Positions 1 through 12,444 of a stretch of 64,000 bases of DNA are shown in pieces. A program made the translations under genes and the position numbers. The notes beneath the pieces were generated by a model, which saw only the letters and a program-made list of their open reading frames with translations, was not told the DNA's origin and made no database searches. The DNA is taken from positions 4,311,264-4,375,263 of the forward strand of contig NC_092583.1 in NCBI RefSeq assembly GCF_037975245.1. Direction: 5' to 3'. Numbering within the stretch: position 1 is the stretch's first letter; every line of letters starts with the position of its first letter. This DNA comes from Apostichopus japonicus. Taxonomy: Eukaryota > Echinodermata > Holothuroidea > Aspidochirotida > Stichopodidae.

Positions 1-99
1 TCGATAGGTACGACTTTTGTACATTACTCAATTATATGATATAACCGATTTTAGTTCAACAAAAAGTACTCTAGTTTTGACTTTCAGAAACGTCTCACC

Positions 100-162
100 A
101 ACCCCCTAGGATGGACTCACGCACCCCCTGGGGGTTCATGCACCCCAGTTAGGGAACCCCTG
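100..162 (-). mobile_element. hAT-like transposon terminus (fragment)
   Basis: Read on the minus strand, position 162 starts CAGGGGTTCCCTAACTGGGG and continues with alternating C and G runs, resembling the ends of hAT-type non-autonomous elements. The partner terminus was not found, so this may be a solo end. It lies in the LIG4 intron after exon 7. Confidence 0.35.
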
Positions 163-232
163 GTCTAATGTAAACATGACAACTCATTCAATAGAGAAGA
201 GCTGTAATGCATGGATTACATTAACTTTATAC

Positions 233-2838
233 CTGGTTCGTGTTGGCTCTCATTCCCAGCATCGGACTAAACGGTGAGAACAGACTTATCGCAATATCAT
301 TCAGTCTGGCTTTGGGATCAGCTAAATCTGTGCAAACCTGAAAAAGATGGAATAAAAAGTGAAGAAAAGAAAAAGTCAAATCATGCTTCTTTTATATAAA
401 TAATATGTATACATTATACATGTTACTAATATGAAATAATAGAGTCTGAAGGGACTTTCCTATTATCATGAACAAACAATAAAACCATTCTTACATTCGA
501 CATACCAATTGGTTTGATAAAATTTGTCCTTCCATGGAAAGTGGTCAAAAAGAATTTGTTCTGTATGTCTGCATAAATATCACCCAAATTCATAGCATTT
601 GGCAACCATCACCAATAGAGTATAAAGCCCCTAACAGGCATATGTGATAATACCCTCCAAGTTTACCATAAAGACCTCTCCTACCCTCCCCCATCACCCC
701 CCCCCCCCCTCTTTTCCAGTAACATACTCTCTTGCAGTATAAAAAGTCTGTTGTGGTGAAAATGAAAGCAATTCCAAAGAAAATATTTGTTTCTATGTGT
801 AAATTGCATGGTAGGGAAAGAATGTAAAGGTTTTGTGAAAAACAACATATTATGCTTACCTTTGATAAGCTGTTTGTAACATTGAAGAAATCTTCTGCAT
901 CAGAATGGAAGACTGCAAAGATGGAAGCTTGACTAATACCAACTTTCATTTCCTAAAATAATATAAAAAATAGTATAAAAGCATATAAAAATAATATATA
1001 AGCAAGAAAAATTTGAATGCTAACATACAATGGTTTATGTCATCTGTTTGTCTGCGTAAGTCATCACATGAAGCAATAAATTAAGGTTTGGATAACATTT
1101 GGATTTATATTTATAGATAAATGAAGATTTTTACAAAGAGTTGTGACAGTATGAACTTAATTAAAATTGAATCTAATTATTGATATTGTAAGTGAAGGTG
1201 GATTAACTTTATTGTTCATAATGAAAATAAGTTATTGAATTTGTTGGATAAATTGATCAGTTTTAGCGGACAGAATTAACTGTTTGTAAAAACAATAGAT
1301 TAATTTGAATGGTAGGTCTACATTCTGAATGCATGTCAACAAATGAAATATGTATTCCTTTATGACAGTAATGAGCATCATTCTTAAGGCATCCCCAGTA
1401 AAAATCCAAAGGGGTGGGGGAGGGCAACAAACTTCAGTGTTTATTATAACTATCTCTTTGTGCTCATTAACCTGTCTGTATTCTGTGCATGTTTTTGTCC
1501 CTTACTGTTACTTGTCACTTAGCCTTACTTTTACACATTCTCCTACTCAGGTTCTCTAGTGGATAAGCAGTTTGCTAACAGTTTTATTTTATTTTTATTA
1601 TAACTAGTTAACTGTCAAACCATTATAACTGGTAAACCGGTTTCAGTTTAAAGAAGAGACTTCACCCGTTAACCGTCAAAATTGACCCAATTGACACTAC
1701 TATTAGCAAGAGGGCGGTTTCCTGAACTTTTGTTTAAACTTCTGTTATTTTTCGAGCCCTCTCTCCTCCCCTTCCCCTCACCTTCATTATCATTCTGATC
1801 AACCATTTCTGTTCGATGGCACTAGTATTTCTCAACAGATGCATCAAATTCTTCTTCACGACGTCCTTCTTCTTGGCTGCGTTGTTCAAGGCGACAGCGT
1901 CGAGGCAATCGTTGACTTCCTTGATTGTCAGACTGAATGAGAAGGGAGTGGAGACAAGTTCATATTTATTCTTGCCTGAATTTATTTTTAATGAAAAGCT
2001 CAAAATATTCAGTTATGGTAACATTTACATATATGCCAACCTTGTAACAGGGGGGGATCACTCTCACAGATGAGGGGGGATGGGGGGGCAAAATGGTCTT
2101 ATGCTGTAACTTAAGCTTACCCATATGGGATTTACAGGATCTGTGTGAGGAAGATAGAACATGGGCAAACTCACAGTAAATACCCCAGAGGGAATTCTTT
2201 TTCTGTAACATTGGAAATGGTACATGAAGACAACAGCTGAAAGACTTCTTGCTACTGAGAGTAGAAGACAGTTTTGGTACTATTGCTCTTATGTGCATAA
2301 CTTTGGTCAGAACCAATTCCACTTGCTCTCCACCTACATTCCCCCACCCATTATCCCCTCCCCACTCCACCCCACCCCCTCAACCAAACCTTGAGAAAGA
2401 ACATGGTCAAGTTGAACAAACCTTCCTTTCTCTGGACATCGATTTCTGAGGACAAAGTAGGCAACACTGGCAAAATCTCCAGCTTCCTGTAGATGAAAGA
2501 GATGTTTTATATAAACATAATATTATAATTAGTAAACATTATTATATATTAAAAAAAATTATATAACTATAGGTGCTTTACAAGAATTGTAACATGGTAG
2601 TTTTCTCAAAACAATTTCTGTGACATTAACATCGAAGATATCTCCAAAGCAACCGATTACATTTTTATCACCTTCAAGATGTCAAAACTTCAAAAAAGCT
2701 ACCCACTTGCATATGTAGATGCTAGCTGGAGTTAAATTAAAGTTAATGTCATGGAGCTGCCACTGGCAGTCACACTTGGAAAACTATAAAGTAAACGAAT
2801 CATATAATAAAGACGTCACAGTCCGTGCGTTACTTTAA

Positions 2839-2879
<41 letters not shown>

Positions 2880-5482
2880 TATATATATATATATATGTAT
2901 GTATATATATATGTATACTCTCGTGGTCTACAAAGAAGTGCTCACCTCAGTCTACAGAGGCAAGACTTTTACATGGTTTATTGCACATTGTGAATTGGGT
3001 ATAAATAGTTGGCAAGCTTTTAAAATAATTAGTCAAATTAGCTAGTTGCCTTTAACCCAGTCGTTTATAATTAAATGCAGTTTTCAGTCGTTATTTTACT
3101 TTCTACACATACAAAGAACTACTAAAATATATCCCGGAAACTCCGAGGTCTACGTGGATTTGTGATGTCATGGCTGGCTTACTTGCTTGGCTGTCGGTGC
3201 CCGGTAGTTCAGTAGCTTCTTTGCATCAGTGCTCTCCTTGGCAAGACCAAGTATTTCAATATAGAGTTTGGCAAGTGTGTGCTAACAAGATAAGAAAGAA
3301 TAATATTTATTCACATCAATTTAAGGCAAAATCTTGTAAAGACTCAAAGGGGTCAGAATTTGACATCTAGCAGGACTAGAATGAAAATATTATGCAAAGG
3401 TATAATTATTTAATCATTAAAATAAGATCACTCAAGACCATCAATAACGCATAGTAAAGTTTCTCCTTTCAATGCAACTTTAATACACAAAAGAAAAATA
3501 CTACAACCACATTGCAGGGTTATTACAGCTTACTTCAAATCTAACCCACAGGTATGTGTAATCCTATGTAATTATGTGTAATCCTATGTAATTCTATGTT
3601 ATCTCTTTTCTCTAGACCTAGGTGCATGTATTTTGCAAGTTCTGCAATCTGTATATAGGTGGATTATTTCCAGTCTGACCTATAGGTATGTGTAATCCTA
3701 GGTAATTCTGTGTAATCCTATGTAATTCTCTGTAATCCTATGTAATTCTATGTTATCTCTTTTCTCTAGACCTAGGTGCATGTATTTTGCAAGTTCTGCA
3801 ATCTGTATATAGGTGGATTATTTCCAGTCTGACCCATAGGTATGTGTAATCCTAGGTAATTCTGTGTAATCCTATGTAATTCTCTGTAATCCTATGTAAT
3901 TCTATGTTATCTCTTTTCTCTAGACCTAGGTGCATGTATTTTGCAAGTTCTGCAATCTGTATATAGGTGGATTATTTCCAGTCTGACCTATAGGTATGTA
4001 TAATCCTAGGTAATTCTGTGTAATCCTATGTAATTCTCTGTAATCCTATGTAATTCTATGTTATCTCTTTTCTCTAGACCTAGGTGCATGTATTTTGCAA
4101 GTTCTGCAATCTGTATATAGGTGGATTATTTCCAGTCTGACCCATAGGTATGTGTAATCCTAGGTAATTTCTGTGTAATTCTATGTTATTCTCCGTAATC
4201 CTATGTAATTCTATGTCATCTCTTTTCTCTAGGCCTAGGTATATTGTATCCTGTAACTGTAATTTGTATATAATTCTAGTCTTGGTTTGTCGGCTAATAT
4301 TCCAGGGATGTGTTGCTCACTGGGTCATGTGACCAGTTGTGCCCAGTATACACTGTATTCATTGAAGTTAGAGCGAATATAGTTAGAGCACAGACCATCA
4401 GAATATTAGTTTTCCTTTTTTTTATTTTACTTAGAGGAGGGAGGGTGTTATGCACTATAACCTTAACGGATGTCTTACGCTTTGTTTAATTGTTTGCTGT
4501 AACAACTAGAATTTGTAACCAGCTTGTTGTGCTTGCAAATTAAGGTCTCCGATCATGAGCAAAAATGTCAAAATATTTTGTAACTGTTTGTTGCATCAGT
4601 GTCAGCATAGAAATGTGTACATATTACCATTCAAAATCAGTATCAGCAATTCAACATAACATTTTCAGTAAAGTCACATTAATAGAACAGCATCTGACAA
4701 CTATTTTCAGTACAGAATATATCCTTGCCTGTATATTTCAGTCATGTTTGACTTACTGGCTGAGTTTAAAGTTAAAATAAAATTGGCAGGATTTAAGAAT
4801 GTTGTAAAAGGACTGGTCAATTCACAAACTTTTTTCCTATAACAGGACGGTTTGTTCCTGAGCCTAGACCCCATGTAATACCTCTTTGATGCCATAGGCC
4901 ATTCTCTCCCTCTCCAACTGCGGTAAGATCAGTCTCATAGCAGGAAAAAAAGAATCTTTCTGTTGAAAAGGAAATAATTATTTTAAATTTGGACGATTTC
5001 TTATATACTACACAATACCACAAAATCACAGCAGATACACCAGCAAGAAACAACCATATAAACAAACTTGAGAAGAAAACATTTTTATCCATAATTTACT
5101 TTTGCGGGTGACTTTGCTATTCATTGACTTTCTGTACAAAGTTACCAGACGGTTATGATCAATCAGCAGCACACAGCAAGTGACCTTTAAGTACAAAACT
5201 TCACATTGTCAAAGCTTTACAATACAGAGTCCCTTGCCCCTCCCACTTCCATTTTACCCCATCATCTCTACTCATAACAATTTGTAAATAGCCTACCACA
5301 TTTGGGTTATTTTTGTGAAGTTGTGTGTGGCATTCCCGCCATTTCTCCAGGAAACTTTTGAAGATGGCTTTCTTGTTGTCACTTCCTTGTTTACGTTGAA
5401 CTTTCTCCAAGAATCCACACAGCTCAGCGAAAGGGATGTAAGTTGCAACTGTCTCTTCTTGAGGTGTACTTTGGTCTGCCAT
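233..5482 (-). CDS. LIG4: DNA ligase IV, N-terminal part (seven exons, gene runs off left edge)
   Basis: DNA ligase IV seals double-strand breaks in non-homologous end joining, in the nucleus with XRCC4. Coding exons in transcription order: 5482-5297, 4959-4882, 3281-3183, 2486-2422, 1932-1782, 952-860, 337-233. All join in frame at AG/GT sites and give about 259 residues. The start [10 protein letters not shown] was chosen because the following YIPFAELC segment aligns with the vertebrate N-terminus; an in-frame ATG seven codons upstream is possible. Recognisable blocks are [20 protein letters not shown] (exon 2), [11 protein letters not shown] and LLNYRAPT (exon 3), [19 protein letters not shown] (exon 4), [11 protein letters not shown] (exon 5) and [15 protein letters not shown] (exon 6). 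These form the ligase DNA-binding domain. The KxDG nucleotidyl-transfer motif should lie just past the left edge and is not visible. The 3281-4882 intron holds a 154-bp minisatellite. Confidence 0.93.
2842..2915. repeat. (TA)n microsatellite
   Basis: An almost pure TA dinucleotide run with a few GA and GTATG interruptions, in the LIG4 intron between exons 3 and 4. Confidence 0.95.
3545..4245. repeat. Minisatellite, 154-bp unit, about 4.5 copies
   Basis: The landmark CTCTAGACCTAGG recurs near 3611, 3765, 3919 and 4072, with a variant near 4229, giving a period of 153-154 bp. Each unit holds shorter internal repeats of about 18 bp built on GTAATCCTATGTAATTCT. The middle copies are nearly identical and the last one has diverged. 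The array lies within the LIG4 intron between exons 2 and 3. Confidence 0.95.
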
Positions 5483-5522
5483 AATGTAAGAGCCTGGCAT
5501 GCAGTCAAAATAATAATGAGGC
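5483..5522 (-). other. LIG4: LIG4 5'UTR part of the start-codon exon
   Basis: On the minus strand a pyrimidine-rich tract ending in CAG at about 5523-5525 sits 40 bases upstream of the LIG4 start codon. It is a plausible acceptor, so the start codon would lie in the second exon behind a noncoding first exon. Inferred from splice-site appearance only. Confidence 0.4.
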
Positions 5523-6138
5523 TGAAAAATGGAGTTGAGAAGAATTGAAATGAAAAATGTCAATTAATTCTGTGAAATATATATTGATAAGGAAACTGCA
5601 GTGTTAAAGGTATTAAGCACTGTCCCTCCATATGATACAAAGTCAAGTAACAGTCACGTGTAGGCCTATTCAAAATTCAAGAAGCAATTTAATCCCTTCA
5701 TCAAAACACTGTTCCATGTTTTCATACACTAGGCCTTAGCATAGACAAGGCCAACAAATGTACTATAATATACCAGTCTATGCGTGCTACACTCAGTAGA
5801 GCCTAGAGATATCACAACTGATATTACATTGTAACGAAGTGAAAGTTGCACGATGTGTATACTAAGTACCAATCATCCATAAGTTTCACTCAGGTTACGC
5901 TAAGAAGTAATAATGCAGAACGAGGCTGGGGCAATGATCTACATTTCATCCACGCAGTGGAGTGTGTGCATGTACCACTTCCACTACGAGAACAAATTTG
6001 TTTGATTTTGGATTAGCTGTTTATATATCTCGACAGGCAGCTCTGAATCTGACATACAGTCCATTGTAAGGAGGTGTCATTGAAAGTAATGAAATCGGAG
6101 AGATGTTTCATGCAGTTATAATTAGTAACAATTCTTAC

Positions 6139-6240
6139 CTTCGCGGATTCAGTCCCACAGAAATTAATACAGTGAGAGGCTATCCGTAATCAAAGTCACA
6201 TAGCATACGAACAGTTTCCATTTCAGTGGTATGCCTCAAG
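6139..6240 (-). other. Putative noncoding first exon of LIG4
   Basis: The minus strand reads CGCGAAG followed by the strong donor GTAAGAAT at 6139/6138. It would pair with the acceptor near 5523. The upper limit is approximate because the transcription start cannot be read from sequence. No ORF is present, as expected for a 5' leader. Confidence 0.35.
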
Positions 6241-6260
6241 CTGTAACTTGTCTACGTTCG

Positions 6261-6268
6261 TGACGTCA
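6261..6268. promoter_or_regulatory. CRE palindrome upstream of LIG4
   Basis: A perfect TGACGTCA, the binding site of CREB/ATF-type bZIP factors, lies about 120 bases upstream of the putative LIG4 first-exon donor. Position and a perfect 8-base palindrome fit a promoter element. An 8-mer can occur by chance, so function is inferred. Confidence 0.4.
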
Positions 6269-7848
6269 TCATACCTGGTGAAATTGGGTTAGCTAGAATG
6301 AAACTATGGAAACAGAAATGTCTCGGGTGACCATTTCAATCAAAGAAGCAGCCTCAGCTGTTAATCATGCAGGATAAACGGGTAATAAAATCATAGGAGA
6401 CGGTGATCTTCGTTAACACATTGCCAGCTTGGTTGACATTTCCTCACTCCCCCGCTCCCCCCCTCCCCCACCCCCACGCATATATAAATACTTCTCATCC
6501 CTAAAGTTGAATGCATGGTTGGTTCACTTCATGACATTGCCAAGGCAAGCAATGAAGGTTGTTTCGGCTCTCCCCACCGTGTTTGTTGATACTAGGATTG
6601 TTTTTGACCGACACTGAAGTTATATTGTGGTAGGATTTTAACAAAACTGAATTAACTGATTTTTCGCTCATTACCTACATTAATTAGCTGCTCCGTTTGC
6701 CTCGCCAATCAATCGACATGGTAGACGGCTGGAAATGCAGTTAATTTGCAGCACAACGGTCTGGTGAGCCGAAGAAACATGCAACAGCATCTCAATTAAT
6801 TTCCTGCAGTCACTTACGTTAATGCTGTGTAAAGGTAGTAGCCTTACTTTAGCAGTATTGCATCGCTCTTGGGCAATAAGTATCACACTGGCTCCACAAT
6901 CCCTGTTCCTTTGCATTTAATGAAATTAATTCGGCCCCCACCGTAAAGGAACAAAGACTCTCCTTTGGGTTATGGCTTCGGGAAGATTGCTGAATCCTTA
7001 TGGCAATATGACGTACATGACGTACAAAATGAGAGCTCTTAGGGTAAAGGGGGGGGGGGGGTTCGTCAAAAAGATCTCTGTCGTATAAGTTGTAAGGATG
7101 ATTGTAACTTGGCTAACTGCATCTGTCCCTGTAACATAGATATGGAACTTAAATCCCTTTTGCTTAACGATTATTAAGGTACTAGTTAAACACATATAGC
7201 TTGTAATATGGACCATTTCCTGGATTCTATATTTTTAATCTTATTTTTTCTTCGTGTTTCTTTTACTCCCTCGCCATTTGTAAAGGGAAACTTCTGGTAA
7301 TAGGATTTGTTTCATTCGTTCCCCTATACGTCATTCACTTCCTTGTATTCATTTATGTATATTGCGCAATTTTATATTGTTGATATAAACTCAAACTCAT
7401 ACACTTGCAAGTATCGTAAATTAAATCGACCACAAAGTCTTGAACAAAAGTAAAAACCTAAAGTTAATTTGCTTATCGTTAAAAAGATGGATGATGTAAA
7501 AGTTTCGATTAAACTCCTGAGCAACTTCAACAACCATAAATAACTGTCAAACTTATTATCATTCTTACGCAGTGAAGTTCCTCTTCTTATCATGTTGATT
7601 CTTTAAACTTACAAGTTTTCCGAATCTTAAGTTACAGAAGACTTCCTTCGGCTAAACTGAAGAAGGCGTACTAAATAGAAGTTTCATTAAACTGGACTGT
7701 TTCGAATATTTTTTCATACAGGTTGCATATAGGTTGTGAATATGCTACAAAATCCTGACGGCTACACAGACAAAAATATTTCTTACCTGTACCAATTTAT
7801 AAATTTGGAAACCTTTTTGTACTAGACCAAGATTGAAGAACTTTACCA
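6269..7848. other. Intergenic region between LIG4 and the LRR gene
   Basis: The two genes are divergent and this stretch should contain both promoters. It has a C-rich patch near 6450-6478 and a G run near 7050-7060. No convincing TATA box, coding exon or RNA gene was recognised; short ORFs here lack family similarity. Confidence 0.5.
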
Positions 7849-10260
7849 ATGGATATCGGAAGCATTTCATTCATTTCGTTTCTAATGTGTTCTGTGTTAT
7901 CTTCATTTAATTCCAACTGTAGAACACTGGCAAGTGAGCAAGCAACCTGTCTAGGTTTTGACGAATGTTTTTGTACTAATGAGGGCGTCTTTGCGTGTTA
8001 TCGTGACGATTTATCAAGAATTCCATTCACTTTACCTCCAGATACAACCACAGTGAAACTGAAATATCAAAATATATCCAAGATTTATAAAGCCGATTTC
8101 GTTGATTCGGGTTATGAAGGCTTGCTTGTACTGATGATACAGAATTCCAAACTACGAGATATCGAAAATGGGTCGTTTGCCGGTTTGACTAGTTTAATAG
8201 AATTGAATTTGGATGGAAATGAGTTGACTTCTCTCGATGCGACTAAATTTCACAATTTATTCAATTTGAAGTTGTTATCTCTGACCGCGAATGCTGTCGA
8301 AATTATTGAAAATGGGACATTCGAAAATTTGACCAAACTGGTATCATTGGATTTGAGCCGAAATAAAATATCAACACTCTACACAGGAATATTCAGTGGT
8401 CTGGATAATCTTATTTTTTTAAGTTTAAAGGAAAATGAGATTGACTTCATCGATAGAGAAACATTCCAAGTAGTACAAAACCTACGCAAATTAAATTTAT
8501 CCTTCAACAGGATACGTGAACTTGACAATTTCACTTTTGTTGGTCTCGATAATTTACGATATTTATCGATTTCTGATAACGTTATTGATTATGTAGGAGA
8601 CGATACGTTCCAATCATTATCGAACTTATCATCCTTATCTCTGGCACAAAATCGTCTGACAAATATGACTTTTTCGATCACCAACGACCTGAGAAATCTC
8701 GAAACACTTCAATTAAACGACAACCAACTTACGTCGATACATAACCTCTCAATTTTACCGTTCTTGAAGAAATTAGACGTTAGTAACAATATACAATTGT
8801 CTTTACCCTTTTGTTCTTTAGGAGAACTTCCGTTTCTTCAATCTCTCTTTATATCCCACACAAACGTAACTTTTAATCTCCGTCTTTTTATCGATACCGG
8901 CTGCCGCGGTATTAATATAGTTCCACATCTCCAACACCTGTACATACAACACAGCAACACGAAGCGGATTGATCTTAATCTTACCAAAGCTTTACCATAT
9001 CTTCAAAATCTTTCTTTCGGAGATCAAAACATCGAAATCGAAAATGGATCTTTGTCAGTTTTGGATAACTTAAAAGTTCTCTCATTACACAATCTTCCTT
9101 CTTCGTTTTATCGATTGAAATTTTCCAACTCATTGCCCTCAAATATGACAACCATTGTGTTTTACGGCTTGGACAATTTTCCGGTAGAATTTCTAAGTCA
9201 CGCCGGAGGTGAACGATTGTTACGTCTAGTGATTCGTAATTCAAATTTCGAATATCTTCCTGCTAATGCATTTGCAAATCTTTCCTCTCTTGAAAATGTT
9301 GAAATTCATAACGGATCTCTTTTATCGATCGACAAAGATGCACTAAATGGTCTCGGGAATCTAACCAAACTGGAAATGACTAGAAATCGGTTATCAACAT
9401 TACCAGCAGGTTTGTTCCAAAGTACGCCTTACCTTGGTGTGTTGAATATTCACGAGAATCCTTGGTCATGTGACTGTAATCTGAAATGGTTGATCGCTTA
9501 CATCGAACTGATTACGATCGATAATCTCACCGAATGTGTCAGTCCAACTGAACTGTCAGGAAAAGTAATCTCTTTACTATCAGAAAGTGATTTTCAGTGC
9601 TATGAGGTAAGTTCCTTTCCTAGATTGACCTCCAGTTCTATCTCAGCTGCAGTATCTACTGAAGATGAACAAAAATCACCATTCTCTTCTCAGTATCCTA
9701 AACGTACCTCCAGTTCAGTGTCTGGCTCTAAAAACTCCAACACGACATCCTATGTTACCATGGAAACGGACATTAATTTTACAACCGGATCGCAAATTTT
9801 GTCCTCTAATTCCCAATTGAACTTGACTTTCATTTTTCTCGGAATGAGTGGTATCATTGCTCTTATATTATTGATATCTCTTGGAATCGTCGGATACAAA
9901 TATTATCAGTTATCAAAGAAAACACGTTCTACTTCACAATCGTGTGCAGATACTTTTTCAAATTCTTCGTTTAATACAAGAGAAATCGACGATACGGAGT
10001 TATACGACAATGTTAACGCTAAAACCGAAGAAACATCTGATCCGTATATCTACAACATTCCTCGCCAACACCCCGACGTGCCTCGTCGATACAGCCTCAC
10101 GGCACCCCGACTGAAGCACAATAACGTACCCCCTACCGGCCGGGAGGTGCGTCTAAAAACCTTCAAGTCATCTAGTAATGATACAAATATGGAAAGTGAA
10201 GATTCTGGTGAGAAAATTTATGAAAATCAAGTGTTTCGAAAAGAAACCAGCGTCTGCTAA
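7849..10260 (+). CDS. Intronless leucine-rich-repeat transmembrane receptor, 803 aa
   Basis: A single exon encodes a type I membrane protein. Residues 1 to about 25 look like a signal peptide, followed by a cysteine-containing LRR N-cap (about 34-60). Many LRRs run from about 70 to 535; the clearest are at 95-240 with LxxLxLxxNxL spacing and the middle ones are degenerate. A C-terminal cap with NPWSCDC spans about 537-584. A Ser/Thr-rich stalk follows, then one membrane helix (about 660-682). The cytoplasmic tail of about 120 residues has YDNV (Y719), YIYNIP (Y733, Y735) and YENQ (Y791). The two YxN sites match the Grb2 SH2 consensus, and PDVPRR (742-747) matches a PxxPxR SH3 site. There is no TIR, Ig or kinase domain. 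The architecture suggests adhesion or signalling, but no one-to-one ortholog was recognised. The start is the first ATG and gives a plausible signal peptide. Confidence 0.88.
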   Translation: MDIGSISFISFLMCSVLSSFNSNCRTLASEQATCLGFDECFCTNEGVFACYRDDLSRIPFTLPPDTTTVKLKYQNISKIYKADFVDSGYEGLLVLMIQNSKLRDIENGSFAGLTSLIELNLDGNELTSLDATKFHNLFNLKLLSLTANAVEIIENGTFENLTKLVSLDLSRNKISTLYTGIFSGLDNLIFLSLKENEIDFIDRETFQVVQNLRKLNLSFNRIRELDNFTFVGLDNLRYLSISDNVIDYVGDDTFQSLSNLSSLSLAQNRLTNMTFSITNDLRNLETLQLNDNQLTSIHNLSILPFLKKLDVSNNIQLSLPFCSLGELPFLQSLFISHTNVTFNLRLFIDTGCRGINIVPHLQHLYIQHSNTKRIDLNLTKALPYLQNLSFGDQNIEIENGSLSVLDNLKVLSLHNLPSSFYRLKFSNSLPSNMTTIVFYGLDNFPVEFLSHAGGERLLRLVIRNSNFEYLPANAFANLSSLENVEIHNGSLLSIDKDALNGLGNLTKLEMTRNRLSTLPAGLFQSTPYLGVLNIHENPWSCDCNLKWLIAYIELITIDNLTECVSPTELSGKVISLLSESDFQCYEVSSFPRLTSSSISAAVSTEDEQKSPFSSQYPKRTSSSVSGSKNSNTTSYVTMETDINFTTGSQILSSNSQLNLTFIFLGMSGIIALILLISLGIVGYKYYQLSKKTRSTSQSCADTFSNSSFNTREIDDTELYDNVNAKTEETSDPYIYNIPRQHPDVPRRYSLTAPRLKHNNVPPTGREVRLKTFKSSSNDTNMESEDSGEKIYENQVFRKETSVC

Positions 10261-12082
10261 TGGACAATTAATCAATGATACTCCATGAAGGCTCTGGTAG
10301 CGTTACATGACATATATATGATATAAATATAATATGTGTTCCACAGATACTACATAACCAAATTCACTTAAGTTAATAGTGTACAATGTTCTCTATTAAT
10401 GCTATGTAAAGTATTTGTAAAGTGTTTCGCAGAACTGGTAATTAATCTAACCACGTTTCGCATCTATTGTTATATGCAAATTGAGAACCCTAGCCTACAT
10501 TTGAAGTGTTATAAAGGATTAACTTTGATAATTTTCGAACGATGTATATTGCACGAATTACTTATCCACATCAGGCATATGCACCCCAACCCAACCCCAT
10601 TCCTTCCTTCCCACTCCTCCAGTTTTTGCAGCTTCAAAAAGTTATCATTATTCCAGTGTTCCGTGTACATTACCTCTATAGGTGACGGAATATCCTATAC
10701 GCTTTAGATATTATCTTATAGTACTCTTCAATAAGCCTACACAGGTGAACAAACGTACGTCCATAGAATATCCTGCCCCATGCAAAAAAAAATTATATAG
10801 AAGAAATATAGGCCTGTAGTAAACACTTTATTAGCTTATAATAGCCTCATTGACCGAAGAAATTCTCGTTCCTTTTAACATTTTCAATAAATTTACAAGT
10901 GTTAATGTATATAAACGAATGTACATGTAGGCCAATAAAGGCTAGGTCAAATTATATACAGAAAAATACATTATCCGATATAAATGACAAAAACAGATTA
11001 ACACCGTTGAAAGTTGACGAAGAAGTTAAATACTTTATTTATTTTTTATAAGAAAGCTTATAGGCTTATTTTCAACTGCCGGCGTCCCTTACTAAAGGGT
11101 CTGGGGTGATATACATGTATCTATATTACCAGTGCTGCAGCCCCCTCCCCTATCTCTCTTTCGTCCTAGTGAAGCTTAAAACCCCCCACCCCTTTCCCGG
11201 ACAAGCTAATTTCCTCCGAGGTGCCGCTTCGAGCTTCTTCGGTTCAAATGGTGGATGTCCTTTTGCTTTACCATTCGGCAATTAAGAGACATGTCCACCA
11301 TCACAACAAAGATATTGTGAGCCATAAATGATTTAATTTAACTACAAGAACATAATGCTGCAATCAGTCTATTTGATCAAAAACTATAACATTGTCACAA
11401 ACTCGTTTTTTTTAAAGAATTTACAATAAAACGCTGTCCACTGCATTTGGTAACAGTAAATATTTTCTAAATATTATTGTAATTCTGACAGAATTCCGTA
11501 AGGCTACGTACATTTTATTTAAATTTTAAAAATTAATCCCCCTCCCTCTCTAGCCCCCTCCCCCTCTCCACCTCTCTCTCCACCTTTCTATCGCTCTCCT
11601 TCTGTTACCCTTGTCGCTGAACTTATCAAACTCCTATTTCAACAAATATAAAGCATTTATGATGACCTCCGATTAATATTTTGTGTCGTCTGTTTTTCCA
11701 ATTTTGTCTGAAGTTTGTGAACACAAAACTATACGAAACAGGAACTCAGCGATGATCATAAAGTTAGGAAAGGAATTAAATGCCTCAAGATTGATGGCGT
11801 GTAATTATATTTCGCTTATGGTACATATCTTATTCTACCCTGGCGTTTATGGTAGTCTGAAACCTAAAAGTAAACCATGCTTGAAAGTCACGGGTACAAT
11901 AATTATGCATATTAACATCCTGAATTGCAATTTATTTCTTTATTCAGTGAGATATATCTTTTGTTATTTTATCTCAAGTTTACTTTCCAAACATTTATAT
12001 GTAATATTTTTAATGGGATACTTCTGGGGGCTGAAGTTGACTGCTTGACAAAAAGTGCATAAAATATCCTGGGTCTTTTTGT
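10261..12082. other. Intergenic, 3' flank of the LRR gene
   Basis: AT-rich sequence with the 3'UTR of the LRR gene at its left end. CT-rich patches lie near 11140-11200 and 11540-11600. Short ORFs show no family similarity and no RNA gene was recognised. Confidence 0.5.
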
Positions 12083-12086
12083 TTAA

Positions 12087-12440
12087 AGGCATTGAAGACT
12101 CGCCCCAAACAGCGTCCCGTCATCTTTATAAAGTTAACTTTCCGTTGCTTGCAAGTGAAGTTTTTCTCTTGTCGCTACAAAATGCAGACAGTAATGACAC
12201 GTGATACCTTGTTAGCTTTAGCTGGACCTGAGATGTCCATCGCTGTATTGTTTGTGCTGTGGGTATTGACCGCAGCTGTATGTACCGACTGTACACTAGT
12301 GTCTAATTGCCGGCGGTAGCAAGCTGTGTGTGTATTTTCTGGGATCGATGGTGATGTCTAACACTTCTGTTACACCTCATTCGAAACTAGGTCATATTAC
12401 CGGCATTAGACGTTTCTTTTTGCGCGAGTCTTCACACCCT
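12087..12440. mobile_element. TTAA-flanked MITE, copy 1 (354 bp)
   Basis: The element begins AGGCATTGAAGACTCGCCCC and ends GCGAGTCTTCACACCCT, which are imperfect inverted repeats. It is flanked on both sides by TTAA (12083-12086 and 12441-12444). A second copy lies at 31556-31892. TTAA duplication with short inverted termini is the hallmark of piggyBac-type non-autonomous elements; the superfamily is inferred because no transposase is present. Confidence 0.8.
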
Positions 12441-12444
12441 TTAA

